Part shown: positions 1-11,587 of the stretch, piece by piece
Numbering within the stretch: position 1 is the stretch's first letter
Layout: each line of letters begins with the position of its first letter
From: Anisus vortex
Taxonomy: Eukaryota; Mollusca; Gastropoda; Planorbidae
Direction of reading: 5' to 3'
DNA length: 64,000 bases
NCBI GenBank assembly: GCA_949126835.1
Contig: OX421499.1
Location: 25,858,490 to 25,922,489, forward strand
Translations under genes and position numbers: made by a program
The notes under the pieces: model-generated
The model's database searches: none
Told to the model about the DNA's origin: nothing
Seen by the model: only the letters and a program-made list of their open reading frames with translations

Positions 1-124
1 TGACAGTCATGTAAATAAAACAGAATACATGTCAACGGTCTATATTTAGAATACCGGGTAGGGAGTAGAGATAATTGATTAAACACATTTGAGTTCAACT
101 GGTCAGAGGGGGGAAGAATATGAC

Positions 125-411
125 CAAAGACTTTAGTAAGATGGACGGCTTGCTCTATTTTTAGAGCTTACATGTTCTTTTTTTTCCTGCGCAACTAATA
201 AGGCAGTCTTGAATTACTTCAACGCACCTGCGATTGTAATAAAGGTTTCCGCTGTACACAACTTTAGATTTTAATCTGAATTTTCCATTGAGAAAATCAT
301 AGCGAATTAGTTTAGAGGACTTGGTGCGATCGGAAATTCCGAAACTAAGTGGTTCAAGTTATCAAAAAGTAGAAATATCAAAGCAAGCGGTCCATCTTAT
401 TATAGTTTTTG
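125..411. mobile_element. hAT-like MITE, ~298-bp family, copy 1
   Basis: Non-coding element with long imperfect terminal inverted repeats. The left end reads CAAAGACTTTAGTAAGATGG and the right end is its near complement (CCATCTTATTATAGTTTTTG). The flanks share ATATGAC, consistent with a slightly decayed 8-bp target duplication. Two further copies lie at 9006-9303 and 25981-26278. The family has no transposase, so it would be mobilised in trans. The hAT assignment is inferred from the perfect 8-bp duplication of copy 3. Confidence 0.7.
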
Positions 412-778
412 ATATGACTACCGGGAGTAGACCATGTCAAAATGTTCTGTTTTATTTTAATTATAGAGCTTTGAAATAGAAACAGTCTGTTGAAAACAAA
501 AAAAATAATATTTTGTGCCGATTTAATTTATGAAGTGAGAACATTAAGATACATTTTTTTAACCGTCCAAACGTCCGATGCCGAAACGGCTTTAAAAACT
601 GCCGCGCCAAAACGTCCTGCTTTGATCAAATAGGCCTTTTCTCAAAATAGTTGCTTTGTATAAATTTATTGCTAGTACATCAGATATTCTGGCATACATT
701 TTGAAGTTTGTTGATTTGTTGACCCCCGTTGATTTTTCATTTCCGGAACCTGCTTTATGAAACTTTGATGTTAACTAA
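412..778. other. Unannotated AT-rich DNA
   Basis: No gene, structured repeat or RNA recognised. Simple A and T runs only. Confidence 0.5.
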
Positions 779-782
779 TTAA

Positions 783-855
783 CCCTTCCTGTACCGACCT
801 ACTTCTATCCACGCTGCCTTCAGTTTCGCTATATACGCGCCCGGGACTGTAAGGG
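783..855 (+). mobile_element. 73-bp piggyBac-like MITE, copy 1
   Basis: A 73-bp unit flanked on both sides by TTAA (779-782 and 856-859). It begins CCCTTCCTGTACCGACC and ends GGGACTGTAAGGG, so the outer five bases form a CCCTT/AAGGG inverted repeat. TTAA duplication and a CCC-starting end are hallmarks of the piggyBac superfamily. Nearly identical copies sit at 4526-4598 and, inverted, at 27035-27106. It is too short to code. The piggyBac assignment is inference. Confidence 0.72.
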
Positions 856-859
856 TTAA

Positions 860-1880
860 ACCAAACATTAACTGCTGTTAAAATTTGTCATGACAAAATA
901 AGACACTATAATGCATTACAAATTATATCTATTAAAAAAAATGAACAGAGATTCATTTTCAAATGAAATCACTGCTTGTATCCGGGTAACCGTAATTTAA
1001 AATACATTATAAAGAGAGTTTGTGTATTATGTATTAGATATCTATTGTTGACACGGAAGTATCTCAAGCTAGAACTGATCGACTAAACATTTGGACCAAT
1101 CCGTTCACGCACCAAAGAATTTTGAGATGTCTACCGGAGAAAAGAAGAAAGATGGCCGACCAGTAGTCCCAGCATACAATTCCGTATGGTGATAACAGAC
1201 TCGTGATAAATCGGAAATATTTTATCTCGAATTACTACGTATCATGTGCTGACGAAATGGCATAATAAGAAGTTTCGTCGCGCTTGGGTGAGTCCGGGAC
1301 AGCTTGATGGCGCCACCGATGACAGGGCGCCAGAGATGAGGCGTCCCACAGACCCTCCTCCAGAGGAACGCTAAAAAGATATTGATGAGGAAACCATTCC
1401 GGAGGTGAGGGTGTTTTTTTTCCCCCGTCTCTCCCTGCTTCAGCGCTGTTCCTATACACGGCGCCACGAGTCGCCGTAATGAGTTTTCCAGGCTTCGGAG
1501 GAATTACGAGGGCTGTAGAAACGTTGTTTGGTCTAAGTGAGAAATGTAGACGCTTCGGGAAAATCCATTTGTATGCTTTATTTGCATTTTTTTTAATGAA
1601 CAAAAGATTCGGGAAAACCCATAAAACCTACATCAGAATTCTCCTACACTCGCCTCCTCCCCCTCCTTTTTTTTTGTTCCTTGATAATTTATTGATGATA
1701 CGTCGCGTTTGTGTTTGGATTTTATCAAGTGTAGCGTACACGGTGTTTGGTTCAGACCTTGTGATTAACTCAGCTCCGTTTTTCTTAACACTTTATATTT
1801 TGATCAATGAAAGAGGCAGAAGTTTTTCTCTGGGCAATGACCAATGGGTCAACAACGCTACATTCATGCATGGTCAAAAT
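860..1880. other. Unannotated DNA
   Basis: No recognisable gene. Overlapping chance frames occur on both strands at 1222-1901, interrupted by homopolymers, with no known domain. The stretch 1240-1500 is less AT-rich than its surroundings and looks single-copy within the window. Confidence 0.4.
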
Positions 1881-2079
1881 CAGGGATCGGCAACCTTTTG
1901 ATAATAAAGTACCAAAGTAGAATGTCTAATTCACTCAGCGTGCCCCTCAGTCTTAAAAAGTCATCCTGCTCTTTTCTTGTAGAAGAGACATGAATTGCAG
2001 TTTTGGTTTTTCCACGTGCCGTTGAAAAATTGCTATGCGTGCCAAGCCTGGTATGTGTGCCGTAGGTTGCCAACCCCTG
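1881..2079. mobile_element. hAT-like MITE, CAGGGRTCGGCAA family
   Basis: Starts CAGGGATCGGCAACCTTTTG and ends GGTTGCCAACCCCTG, a clear inverted pair. Internal text (AGTACCAAAGTAG, AGCGTGCC, TTGTAGAAGAG, GCGTGCC) is shared with the elements at 4764-4996, 36391-36552 and 48345-48530. The flanks GTCAAAAT and GTGAAGAA agree only partly as an 8-bp duplication. It is non-coding, and hAT membership follows from the intact relative at 48345. Confidence 0.75.
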
Positions 2080-3441
2080 GTGAAGAATTATGTTGTATTT
2101 TTAAGCACAGCAAAATCGCCAGACAGTTTTCGGGGGGGGGGGGGGGGGTAGTCTCCATCATCAGTGTGCAGCGTTCCAAGTAGATCCAAATCCTTGAAAC
2201 ACTTAGTGAGTCGGCTGACCACTGTCCGAGAATAAAGCTATCTCTAATCTCTGTTGCGGCTTTTTGAATTTTATGTAATGAGTCGTAGGGTTACAAAAAG
2301 TGTGAGAGGATTGTGTGTTCAATCAGGTGCAAACTTACACCAAAGGCTGATAAAACCTTTTAGGGCATTTCAAATGCTCAATTATTTACCGTATAGTCCG
2401 GCCTTACTGTTACTTGCTTTAGCATATCTCTCTCTCTCTCCCTCTCTGTCATTATATCTGTCTCTTTCTATCCATCTTTAACAGTTTCTATTGTTTACTT
2501 AGACCCATTGCCTACACTGGCAATTGCTCATACTGCCCATTGCCTACACTTCACATTGCCTAAACTGCCCATTACCTACATTGCCCGCAGTGTCTGCTTA
2601 TTACAGTGTACACTAACTACAGTGCATCTTGCTATTTTATTGACAATTCCCCCCCCCCCCCCCCCCCCCCCCAAACCCAGCCTTTTATTAAAACTAAATT
2701 TAACAACACCAGCTTGATACCTCACTAACTGGGTTGCATCCCAAGCAGAATTGGTAAGAGGTGAAGTGAAAGGGAGTTATGGTGGTGGGGGGGGGGGGGG
2801 CTTGAAGATGCACAGATAGTTTGGCTACTCACGCTGAACTTTAAATCATGCAATCTTCAGATCTCCACACCTGTGGTCTGCTGTTACCTTTCCACAGGTG
2901 TGCGTAGTCCACTCAGCATGGGCACTAATTATTTCCCTAATGGTGTCAATGACGGTGTGTGTTGTTTCTTGTGCGTGTGTTTGCTTGTGCGTTTGTTTGT
3001 GTGTGTGTGTTTTCTTTGTGTGTGTGTGTTTGTTTGCTTGTGCGTTTTAGAGTCAGTAGGGGCTAGAATTTTGACAACATTGGCGTCCGCGTTAGGGAAA
3101 CGGGTAGGTGCTTGCAAGAAAGCTTTTTACTGTCCACGTCTGTAAGGGTATCTACATATAAAATCATCAGTGCCACCACCACCATTTGAGATCTGAACAT
3201 CACTCACTGATTCTAAGTAAAAGGATGGGATGCATAAAGGCTCACGTTTTGACCGGTGTTGCTGTCAATATAGCTCAGGTGCCACTAACGCCCACCTTCA
3301 GGGTGTCAGGCACTACGTTGTGCACCTTTGAAAGAGCCCTATAGAGAATATGGGAATAAAGACCATATCTGGACAAACAAGAATGGCGTATGAACTAGAA
3401 CTGTGGGTCTCTCACCCTTCATAACGCCACGATCCTTTATT
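2080..3441. other. Low-complexity intergenic stretch
   Basis: Holds a G17 run (2132-2148), a CT-rich patch (about 2428-2475), degenerate ~12-bp repeats around TTGCCTACACTG (about 2505-2600), a C24 run (2649-2672), another G run (about 2788-2800) and a TG/TTTG-rich patch (about 2955-3045). No gene recognised; a 90-aa frame at 2873-3145 is built on the TG repeat. Confidence 0.5.
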
Positions 3442-3774
3442 CAGGGCCGTATTTAGGATTGTGGGGGCCCTGTTCCCAAGTTTATGTGGGGGGCCCTCAT
3501 GGCTTCGCCCCTGCCTTCCACATAGGCCTACCTCAGAAAAATGCCGTTAATTCATGTTACATTCTGTGAAATCATACATACTTTTTATGTTGCGCGTAGC
3601 TTGGTTGAAATGGAGCGCTTAAAATTGCAGGGGAATAAATGAATTTTATTTTACATTTTAAACGAAGAATGTGGATGTCACTAAACAAAATATTTTTAGG
3701 ATGTGTGGGGGCCCCAGTTTTGTGGGGACCCCTGTTCCAATGGAACATGTGGAACATGCCTAAATACGCCACTG
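3442..3774. mobile_element. hAT-like MITE with perfect 8-bp TSD CCTTTATT
   Basis: Left end CAGGGCCGTATTTAGG and right end CCTAAATACGCCACTG form an inverted repeat. CCTTTATT occurs immediately before (3434-3441) and after (3775-3782), a perfect 8-bp duplication as made by hAT transposases. Inside each end is a G-rich block (GTGGGGGCCC on the left, GTGGGGGCCCC on the right) in the same orientation. No transposase is encoded. Confidence 0.85.
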
Positions 3775-4163
3775 CCTTTATTACAGTTCCTCGTGTTGAG
3801 ATGACCATCAATTATATAACCTAGAAGTATAGACGTCCCGTATTACAGCATATAGAGCTCCAACGTGTTGGTCAGGGTAACATGTACCGTACCTTGGAAA
3901 AGAACCCCACCCTCACCCCCCGTAATGGTAAATACAAAAAGCCAGCGCCTTTAAGAATGTTTCCGAATATTCAGTTGGCGGGCATTTGCTAGACCACACT
4001 CCCAAATCCGAATGGGAACAAACGCAAAAAAAAGGTTCTGTTTTCAAATAATCCATTTTATGGGATTAAATATTTATTTTATGTGAGATTAAAGTGTAGA
4101 CTATGTCCCAGTGTGGATATAAACATTTATAAAGATTTTATTTAGTGGTCTTAATGTGTCTGA

Positions 4164-4440
4164 TGGGGCACGTTGGCCGAGCGGCAGGGCATTCGACTGG
4201 CGTACAGAAGGTATTGGGTTCGAATCTCGGTGAAGGTTAGGAATTTTTTTTACCGAATTCCGGGTCTGGAGTGTATCCCTTAGACTAACCAGCTATGATG
4301 ACCTTAGTAGGGGTAACGGTAAAGGCGACTGTGCATTGCGCTGGCCAAATAATCACCTAGTATGCCGTGGCCACATAAACTGGTGAACGCTGCTGCACCG
4401 GCCCCTATGATCAATTCGGTCAGACGGGATATTTTACTTT
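4164..4440 (+). mobile_element. tRNA-derived SINE, best-preserved copy
   Basis: The head begins GGGGCACGTTGG and carries a pol III A box, TGGCCGAGCGG (4174-4184), and a B box, GGTTCGAATCT (4217-4227), at normal tRNA spacing. The head is followed by a body with CCGGGTCTGGAGTGT, GGTAAAGGCGACTG, a GCTGGCC..CACCTAGTATGCCG segment and a 3' end CAGACGGGATATTTTACTTT. Related copies lie at 15467-15702, 17651-17843, 19975-20277, 26385-26650, 30370-30600, 50630-50915 and 62735-62893. The body shows it is a SINE, not a functional tRNA gene. Confidence 0.88.
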
Positions 4441-4525
4441 GTTTAAAAGTGTCTTTGTACACTTACTGTATGTTAAAACAAATGCAAAGTAGCCTACTCA
4501 TTGATTTTTATTAAAATCCCATTAA

Positions 4526-4598
4526 CCCTTCCCGTACCGACCTACTTCTATCTATGCTGCCTTCAGTTCCGCTATATACGCGCCCGGGACTGTAAGGG
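4526..4598 (+). mobile_element. 73-bp piggyBac-like MITE, copy 2
   Basis: Same 73-bp unit as at 783-855, with TTAA on both sides (4522-4525 and 4599-4602). It differs from copy 1 at only a few positions and starts CCCTTCCCGTACCGACC. Confidence 0.75.
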
Positions 4599-4763
4599 TT
4601 AATAAGATTGTAGACCCTAAAAAAAGTATGTTTTTATTAGAGAATATACGTATAAATGTTACTTACTTCTGGGTTGATATAAAACGAGTATAGGCTTACA
4701 TTATACGTAAAAGCCATATAGTAAGAAAAAATATGTGTGTGACTGTATTTAAATGCACTAGAT

Positions 4764-4996
4764 CAGGGATCGGCAAACTTTTGATTGTAGTGTGCCAAAG
4801 TAGGGATTTCTAACTTATTCAGCGTGCCCTATAGCATTAAAGTTAATCAGCTCTAGCACTCATTTTCGTTTAGCAGAGACTTGAATTGCATTTAGGGATG
4901 GGGGGATGGGAGTGGAGTGGAGGCCATCTCTGCGTGCCATTGGAACCTGCTTTGCGTGTTAGGTCTGGCACGCGTGCCGTAGTTTGCCGATCCCTG
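4764..4996. mobile_element. hAT-like MITE, CAGGGATCGGCAAAC family
   Basis: Ends CAGGGATCGGCAAACTTTTG and TAGTTTGCCGATCCCTG are inverted over about 17 bp. The flanking octamers CACTAGAT and TGCTAGAC differ only by transitions, consistent with a decayed 8-bp duplication. Family members lie at 1881, 36391 and 48345. Confidence 0.8.
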
Positions 4997-6040
4997 TGCT
5001 AGACTATACGCTTGCCATTGTATCATGTATTAATTTGACGGTTTTCACTATATGCGCCATACTGACTGTAATGTAAAAAAACAACAACTAGTGTATTGGA
5101 GTGATGGGGTAGGGCGCTAAGTTAGTTAGTGGTAAACTTTTGTACATTTCATCCCATAGAAAGGATACCACCGCCAGTTATGTAATTGTAATTGCACGTG
5201 AGTATAGAAAACAACAACAAAAAATACAAGACGAAAAGCTTCAATAGCTGTGCCTGCCTGCGTGCGCACGTTTCGTTTCTCCCCCCCCCACCACCTCCCA
5301 ACCTCATTCCTCCACTCTTACCTCCCCACACCCTCCCATATATCTACACATACTCCCCCTTCCTCCTCTTTTAACTCCAAGTCGGTGGAAGGAGCTGGGG
5401 AGGGGGGGGGTGGAAGGGAAAAGGGGGTTCGAAGTAGGTAAAAGTCTAAGAAAAAAAAATATAATGCTGGATCCAGACTTTGCGCAGACACTGTGGCGCC
5501 AGACAGGAGGGCGGACCACCTGCGCCACCCATCACATGCTAGCTTTGTGATTCTATCGGCGTACACGAGGAGTGAAACGCTAAGACTTTCTTCCTTTTTT
5601 CTTTCTTTCTTTCTTTCTTTCTCTTCCCTCCTTTCTTTCTTCCCTACTTCTGTTTTTTTTTTCTTGTGTTCCTTCTATATTTATTCTTAAAACCGTCATC
5701 ATCATCTTCTTCTCATCTCTTCTATCTATCTCGTGGAAACATCCAGATAGCGAGGAAGCAGAACGATTGCGTTCGTGGGGGTAAAAGACACAGACACACA
5801 TATACTATATATATATATATACACACAGATATACTATATACACACGCACATATACACACACATGTCACTGGCATATGGAACTATTTAGGCATGTAGTCTG
5901 GAAACGATATGTAAATATGATTATCACCAAAATGGGGGTGGGGGTGGTGGGCTGGGGAGGAACTTTCAAACAACATGGAGGAGAGTTTACTAGAATGGCC
6001 TTTTCCACTGGCCACTCCCTAATGGTTTCCTAGTCTCACC
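4997..6040. other. Low-complexity intergenic stretch
   Basis: Contains C-rich and G-rich patches (5280-5420), a CTTT microsatellite (about 5595-5650), TA/CA dinucleotide runs (about 5795-5865) and a GGGGGTGG block (about 5932-5955). Several open frames on both strands come from this skewed composition. No gene recognised. Confidence 0.5.
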
Positions 6041-6152
6041 GTACAGTACAGTACAGTACAGTACAGTACAGTACAGTACAGTACAGTACAGTACAGTACA
6101 GTACAGTACAGTACAGTACAGTACAGCACAGTACAGTACAGTACCGTACAGT
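6041..6152. repeat. Pentanucleotide microsatellite (GTACA)n
   Basis: About 22 units of GTACA/TACAG in phase, with two substituted units near the right end. The unit contains the palindrome GTAC. Confidence 0.97.
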
Positions 6153-6504
6153 GTGGACCGAAGGCCGTCGGATTGAGATTCCAATCATATCAGATTCAAA
6201 TCTGGGGTTAAGACTTACAATGACCTAATGGTGTCGTTTAAATAAGCCAGATCTGATGGTCAGCCGACACAACCGTTTGGGGGTGGGGGGGGGGGTCAAA
6301 AACTTATATTCTGAGCGACACTACCCTGACGCCCCCCTACCCTACCCTAACCACATAAAAGATTTATACGACATTAAAAAAAAAACAGGGCAGATTCTTG
6401 CCATACAGTAGATCTTCAATGTCAGCGAATGTTTCTTTGAGGTTTGCACAATTTTCTACAGCCTCTCCTTTTACCCCCCCCCCTTCCACTATCTATTACA
6501 TTTC

Positions 6505-7180
6505 AGTATAACCATTGCAGAAGTAAAGCAAAGTACAGAACAACAAATTGCATCACTGTAGACTGCAATTGATCTTTGAAGTACAACCATTGCATGAGTG
6601 AATCAAAGTACAGAACAACAAATTGCATCACTGAAGACTGCAATTGATCTTTGAAGTACAACCATTGCATGAGTGAATCAAAGTACAGAACAACAAATTG
6701 CATCACTGAAGACTGCAATTGATCTTTGAAGTACAACCATTGCATGAGTTAATCAAAGTACAGAACAACACATTGCATCACTGTAGTCTGCAATTGATCT
6801 TTGAAGTACAACCATTGCATGAGTGAATCAAAGTACAGAACAACACATTGCATCACTGTAGTCTGCAATTGATCTTTGAAGTACAACCATTGCTTGAGTG
6901 AATCAAAGTACAGAACAACACATTGCATCACTGTAGTCTGCAATTGATCTTTGAAGTACAACCATTGCATGAGTGTATCAAAGTACAGAACAACACATTG
7001 CATCACTGTAGTCTGCAATTGATCTTTGAAGTACAACCATTGCATGAGTGAATCAAAGTACAGAACAACACATTGCATCACTGTAGGCTGCAATAGATCT
7101 TTGAAGCACAACCATTGCACGAGTTAATCAAAGTACAGTAGCCTACAGCACATTGAATCACCGCAGACTGCAATTGATTA
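6505..7180. repeat. 75-bp minisatellite, about 9 copies
   Basis: Nine tandem 75-bp units, recognised by the recurring landmarks CCATTGCATGAGTGAATC, AAAGTACAGAACAACA and CAATTGATCTTTGAAG. The outermost units are the most diverged. The unit length is 25 codons, so the minus strand stays open through most of it (frames at 6503-6745 and 6749-7120). An AAATTGCATC variant marks the left units and ACATTGCATC the right units, suggesting block-wise expansion. I do not regard the frames as genes. Confidence 0.95.
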
Positions 7181-7454
7181 TATCACAATGCTGTAAAGTA
7201 GGCCCACAGTATAATATAGTACCGCTCATTAATAAAATAGTACTGTTATGTCAATTACAATAACAAAAAAAAAAAACACAGTCATATCATACGAAACCAA
7301 ACATATGGGGTTTATTTTGAAAATAGTCATGCATAAAAATAGAGCAGGTAATAAAAGAGGAAAGGTTCATTGTACAAATGGGTAGTAGGCCTTCCCCCCC
7401 CCCCCCCCCGCCATCCCCCAATCTCTCATTTCCATTCCTCTCTAGCCCTGAACG
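7181..7454. other. Unannotated DNA
   Basis: No gene recognised; includes a C-rich homopolymer near 7394-7409. Confidence 0.5.
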
Positions 7455-7803
7455 TAGGGGTCGGGAACCTTTTTGTCTGAGAGAGCCATGGACACCACAT
7501 ATTTTGGAAAAGTAATTCTGTGAGAGTCATACATTATGTTTAAAACTAAAAATTCAAGTAAGTGTGTGCATTTTGTGTAATTTCAACACTAAAAGTACAA
7601 GAATTATGTCTCTGAATTCTTCTGACGCTGAGCTGCACTAGACTTTAGCTCATTTGTTGAATGAAATATTGATATACAATTAATATGTAGATCAAAAAGT
7701 CTAAAAAAAACTTTTTTTAAATAATCGAACATTTGTTTGGGAGCCAGATGCAACCACCAAAAGAGCCACATCTGGCTCGCGAGCCATTGGTTCCCTACCC
7801 CTG
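7455..7803. mobile_element. hAT-like MITE, AGGGGTCGGGAACC family
   Basis: Left end TAGGGGTCGGGAACC and right end GGTTCCCTACCCCTG are inverted (first base C to T on the left). Subterminal GAGAGAGCCATGG on the left and TGGCTCGCGAGCCATTGG on the right are typical of hAT elements with AGAGCCA-rich ends. The flanking octamers match only partly. Non-coding. Confidence 0.75.
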
Positions 7804-8481
7804 CCTTTAACGTTTTAATAAATTGTATTTAATATTAACTCGTCACAATCTATCCGCCAACGTCGTGACGCTTACGTCAGGTGAAGGAGGCGGAGCCTTG
7901 AGTGTATGAGGAGGAGCCACTAATACTAACGGAAGTGATGGGGTGAGTGTTCGCGAGAAAAAAAATAGTGCCACGGGCCTGGTATTAACGCGCAAAGTTA
8001 AAAAAAATAAAAATAATTTATAATAAAAAAAGAAGAGAAAATCTATTTTAATAAAATAATTATATGGCAAGCTACAGATGTTCAGTAACCTCTTCTTCGT
8101 GTTTTCTTCCTCTCAAAACCATAAACTAGTCTAGATTCTAGATTCTAGATATAGAGATCACTTGTTGTTCAAGAGCTTTGAAAGATCGGGTTTCAACTAC
8201 CGAGAAAACCACCCAAAACATCACTTGTCAGAACAAACTGGATGTGTCGGAACAAATGAATTTTCTTAGGTCAGTGTAATCCTTCTCCGAGCCTAATCTC
8301 ACAACTTGGCATTATAGTTTGAAGAAATGAGAAAAGATGGTTCATTTGCTTGAAAGAATTGTTGCTCCTAAATTAATCAAGAGAAGAAAAAATTAATGGT
8401 CTTTTCTAAATTATAATAATCGGATTTTTAGTAAAGAACGAAATAAAAAGTGAAAGAGTGGGTGATAGAGAGAGTGCGTGT

Positions 8482-8531
<50 letters not shown>

Positions 8532-9005
8532 AAGAGAGAGAGAAAGGGCGAAAGAAAGATTAGACGAAAGAGAGAAAGAGAAAAAGATAAAGATGGAGAC
8601 AATGTTAGTGACAAAAAAGAAAAACGTCATTTATATAAGAGCCGTGAAGTAAACAAACTTATGATCGTAAACATTCAATGTAATATAAGCCAAAAAGGTA
8701 TCGCTAATTTACAACACCAACACCTACACCACACGTACACTAACAACAAACAACATTGGCCTACTCACATTCAGCTGTTTGTGAATTTTCCTGGAGAAAT
8801 GATGACGTATCAAACGCAAAAATCCCGCCGTACCTCTGAGGGTTGCAGTGGACCAGTCTGAGCAGACTAATAGAGTTTCTCCCTTGTCTGTCTGCCATTG
8901 TCTTCAGGTATCATGGCTGCTGGTTAAGGCATGATTCTGGGAGGGTAGCAACATTGACAACAAACTTAGAGAGAACATAGAAGTGATACGTCGAATGAGT
9001 AAAAC
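7804..9005. other. Intergenic DNA with (GA)n tract
   Basis: A (GA)n microsatellite with GAAA interruptions spans about 8483-8600 and generates open frames on both strands. The rest is AT-rich, with a CTAGATT triplication near 8132-8150. No gene recognised. Confidence 0.5.
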
Positions 9006-9303
9006 CAAAGACTATAATAAGATGGACCGCTTGCTTTGATTTTTCAGCTATTTGATAATTTGAAATACTTAGTTTCGGAATTTCTTATTGCACTACGTCT
9101 TCTAGACTTCCGGTTTAGTAATTCGGTATGATTTTCTCAATGGAAAATTAAGATTAAAATCGAAAGTTATATACAGCGGAAACATTTAGGCAAACGAAAG
9201 GTGCGTAGAAGTCATTTAAGACATCCTTATTGGCTGCGCAAGGAAAAAAAGAACATTTAAGCTCTAAAAATAGTGCAAGCGGTCCATCTTATTATAGTCT
9301 TTG
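9006..9303. mobile_element. hAT-like MITE, ~298-bp family, copy 2
   Basis: Starts CAAAGACTATAATAAGATGG and ends CCATCTTATTATAGTCTTTG, a perfect 20-bp inverted pair that extends further inward (ACCGCTTGC and GCAAGCGGT). Length is 298 bp, as in copy 3. The internal order is partly inverted relative to copy 1: the CTGCGCAAGG and GCTCTAAAAATAG segments lie near the right end here and near the left end in copy 1. The flanking octamers are diverged. Confidence 0.8.
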
Positions 9304-9815
9304 GTAAATAATATCATGTAAAAAAAGGAAACATTTAGCATAATATCACCGTTCTAGATCTGGACTTTGGGAATGTGTTCTGGACAAGTTTGACGTTTTT
9401 CTTGCGCCCTACATAAATTCTAATGGGGCACATCAATATTTTGATGGGAGACATCTAGATGATGTGATCCTAATACATTCAAAAGAGCTTTTATGCTAAT
9501 CTATCTTAATTAAGCATAAATATTATTTAAAACAAATTTGTTTTTTTTTTTGTTGTAATAAATATAAGTGGCTTATATACTACCATTATATATTGTAATT
9601 GTTGTAATTATTAAAGTTTAAAAAATAAACTCTTTAACTTCAATTGACTTTATTAATGCAGACAATGTTTATTTACAACGTAAATTAATTTTATACATCT
9701 AATTATACGTTAAAAAAAAGAGCATAATGCTGAATTTTTATAAATAAATAATAATGTATACGTAACACTAGTTTTATTAAAAGCATCACTAGCATCAAAT
9801 ATGGAGAAGGCTGCC
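9304..9815. other. Unannotated AT-rich DNA
   Basis: No gene or structured repeat seen. Confidence 0.5.
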
Positions 9816-10092
9816 GCTATTCGGACCCGGGTCCCTTTAGCATGAAATGGCTATTCAGTCAGAATTCCTTAAAACTCATAAAAAAACATCAAAAAAGAGG
9901 GAAACAAACACAAAATATGTTTGTTTTACCATATATATTATAAGAAGTAGCACATAAAACACCATATCTATCCCTATCCTTTATAATCTAACCGATACGA
10001 ACTATTACCAAAAATACTATAATGTCATCCCTAACCTATATAAACTAACCGATACTAACTATTTATCACTAAGTCTATCGGGTCCGAATAGC
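9816..10092. mobile_element. Candidate 277-bp TIR element
   Basis: GCTATTCGGACCCG (9816-9829) and its exact complement CGGGTCCGAATAGC (10079-10092) bound an AT-rich interior with two related CTAACCGATAC-containing segments (about 9987-10070). No target duplication is evident and the superfamily is unknown. A chance 14-bp inverted pair at this spacing is unlikely, so I call it a candidate MITE. Confidence 0.5.
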
Positions 10093-11587
10093 CACTTCGT
10101 ATGGGGAATTTAATTCAAGGGAGATAAGTAAAACGTTTTCTTTGCGTTAGCATTAATAATATGTTTCAAATTTTTGTTTTCTTTTAAAAAAATAACTTAC
10201 AATTATTTATAACTTTAAAATGATCAAACAATAAAACTTATTTGAAAATTATATAAATATTATATGAAGTAAGAATGTATATGTACATTTTTAAACATTA
10301 TATTAACTACCCAGTTTGTATGATTACTAATTATCAATGCTTCTTAACTGCATTAGTTATGGTTTGTATTGATTGCGATTCGATGTTCACCTGTAATAAT
10401 ATATTTGCTGATATCTCAGTTATGCTGAGATCAAACTATAATATATTTAGAGCTTTTACTACAATCATATTTAGACAACTAAATTTAAATCTTGCTACAT
10501 TAACCATTAATGTGTAAGTTGGGTAATAAAATTCTGTATTAGTTATGAATGGGTAAAAATAATATGATAACAAAAAAAAAGTTAATTTTTTTAAATTACA
10601 AATAAAACGCTCTTTTCTTTTGGTCTTGGTCTTGCTACAGCAATAAATAAATTGTCTTTTAAAAATAATGTAGTTTAGCAGTTAGACTTTCGCGCTGTTG
10701 GCATTCTGAATGATTCGAAAATTCGAGTTTGGCACACTGTAAGCAAAAGGTTGCCGACCCCTGCACTATTACAATAAAAACTGTAGTGAGAAGGTATCTT
10801 TCGGTATTTACTAATTGTTCTTTTTTTATTGAAAGTATTTCAAAGGGAAATAATTCTAAAATGGTTTAGAACCATCAGCTTAGAACTTTACGGTGATTAT
10901 CAATAGGTCTAAGTTTTTTTTTTTTTTTAAATTAACGAATTAAGCAATATTGTTTATATAATAAAAATTTCTTAATGGAGGACGTTTCCAATTTATACAT
11001 TTAACTTTTGTGCCGATCGGTCAAACGGTCTAGGAGCATATAGCGAACAAACATATAAATAAATAAATGTACAAACATGTAAACAAACTCACGGTAATTA
11101 TGTATATTGATGATATGTATATCATTCTAAGAGTAGGATGATGTAAAATGTTTGAGAGTTACGCGATGTTAGCACATACGTTACACCCCAGTCTGTAGCT
11201 TTGTTTAGTTTTTACGCCACTAAAGTTTAAGTTCAAGTTCCAATAGTACACAAACAATGGAGTAACTAGTCGCCAAAGTTCGAATAGATGTCAAACTGAT
11301 TTTTTGCTTTAACCTATATATACGCTAGCTTATTAATAATTGAAAACTTTCTTAATAGTTGCCTATTTCTACACCCCCGCCCCCCCCTCTCCATTGACGC
11401 CTAATACGCCATTTACCCTATTTGTGAGACTGTGTTTATTTGTAAACAATTTGAATTCAACTGAAACTTGCCTAATCAACACAATATGGCGATTCAATGT
11501 TCAGAATAGTTTAATATCTTTTCGAAATTGTGGAATCCTTTTGGTACCTAGTCGAAAATGTTCGTGTCATACTCGCTGTTTATTTTT
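10093..11587. other. Unannotated AT-rich DNA
   Basis: Very AT-rich; a chance 80-aa frame at 10275-10517 has no domain. Apart from the fragment at 10729-10763 no element is recognised. Confidence 0.45.
10729..10763. mobile_element. Solo terminal fragment of CAGGGGTCGGCAACC hAT family
   Basis: Ends AAAGGTTGCCGACCCCTG, preceded by GGCACACTGTAAGC, matching one terminus of the family at 1881, 4764, 36391 and 48345. The opposite end is missing. Confidence 0.6.

Noticed and set aside
1222..1901. Overlapping 81-140-aa frames on both strands
   Set aside because: No domain, poly-T/C-derived tracts inside, and the plus frame runs into the hAT-like MITE at 1881.
4164..4235. Functional tRNA gene
   Set aside because: A and B boxes are present, but a SINE body follows and related copies with the same body are dispersed in the window.
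6505..7180. CRISPR array
   Set aside because: Units are contiguous without distinct spacers, and the sequence is from an animal genome. The same applies to the other tandem arrays.
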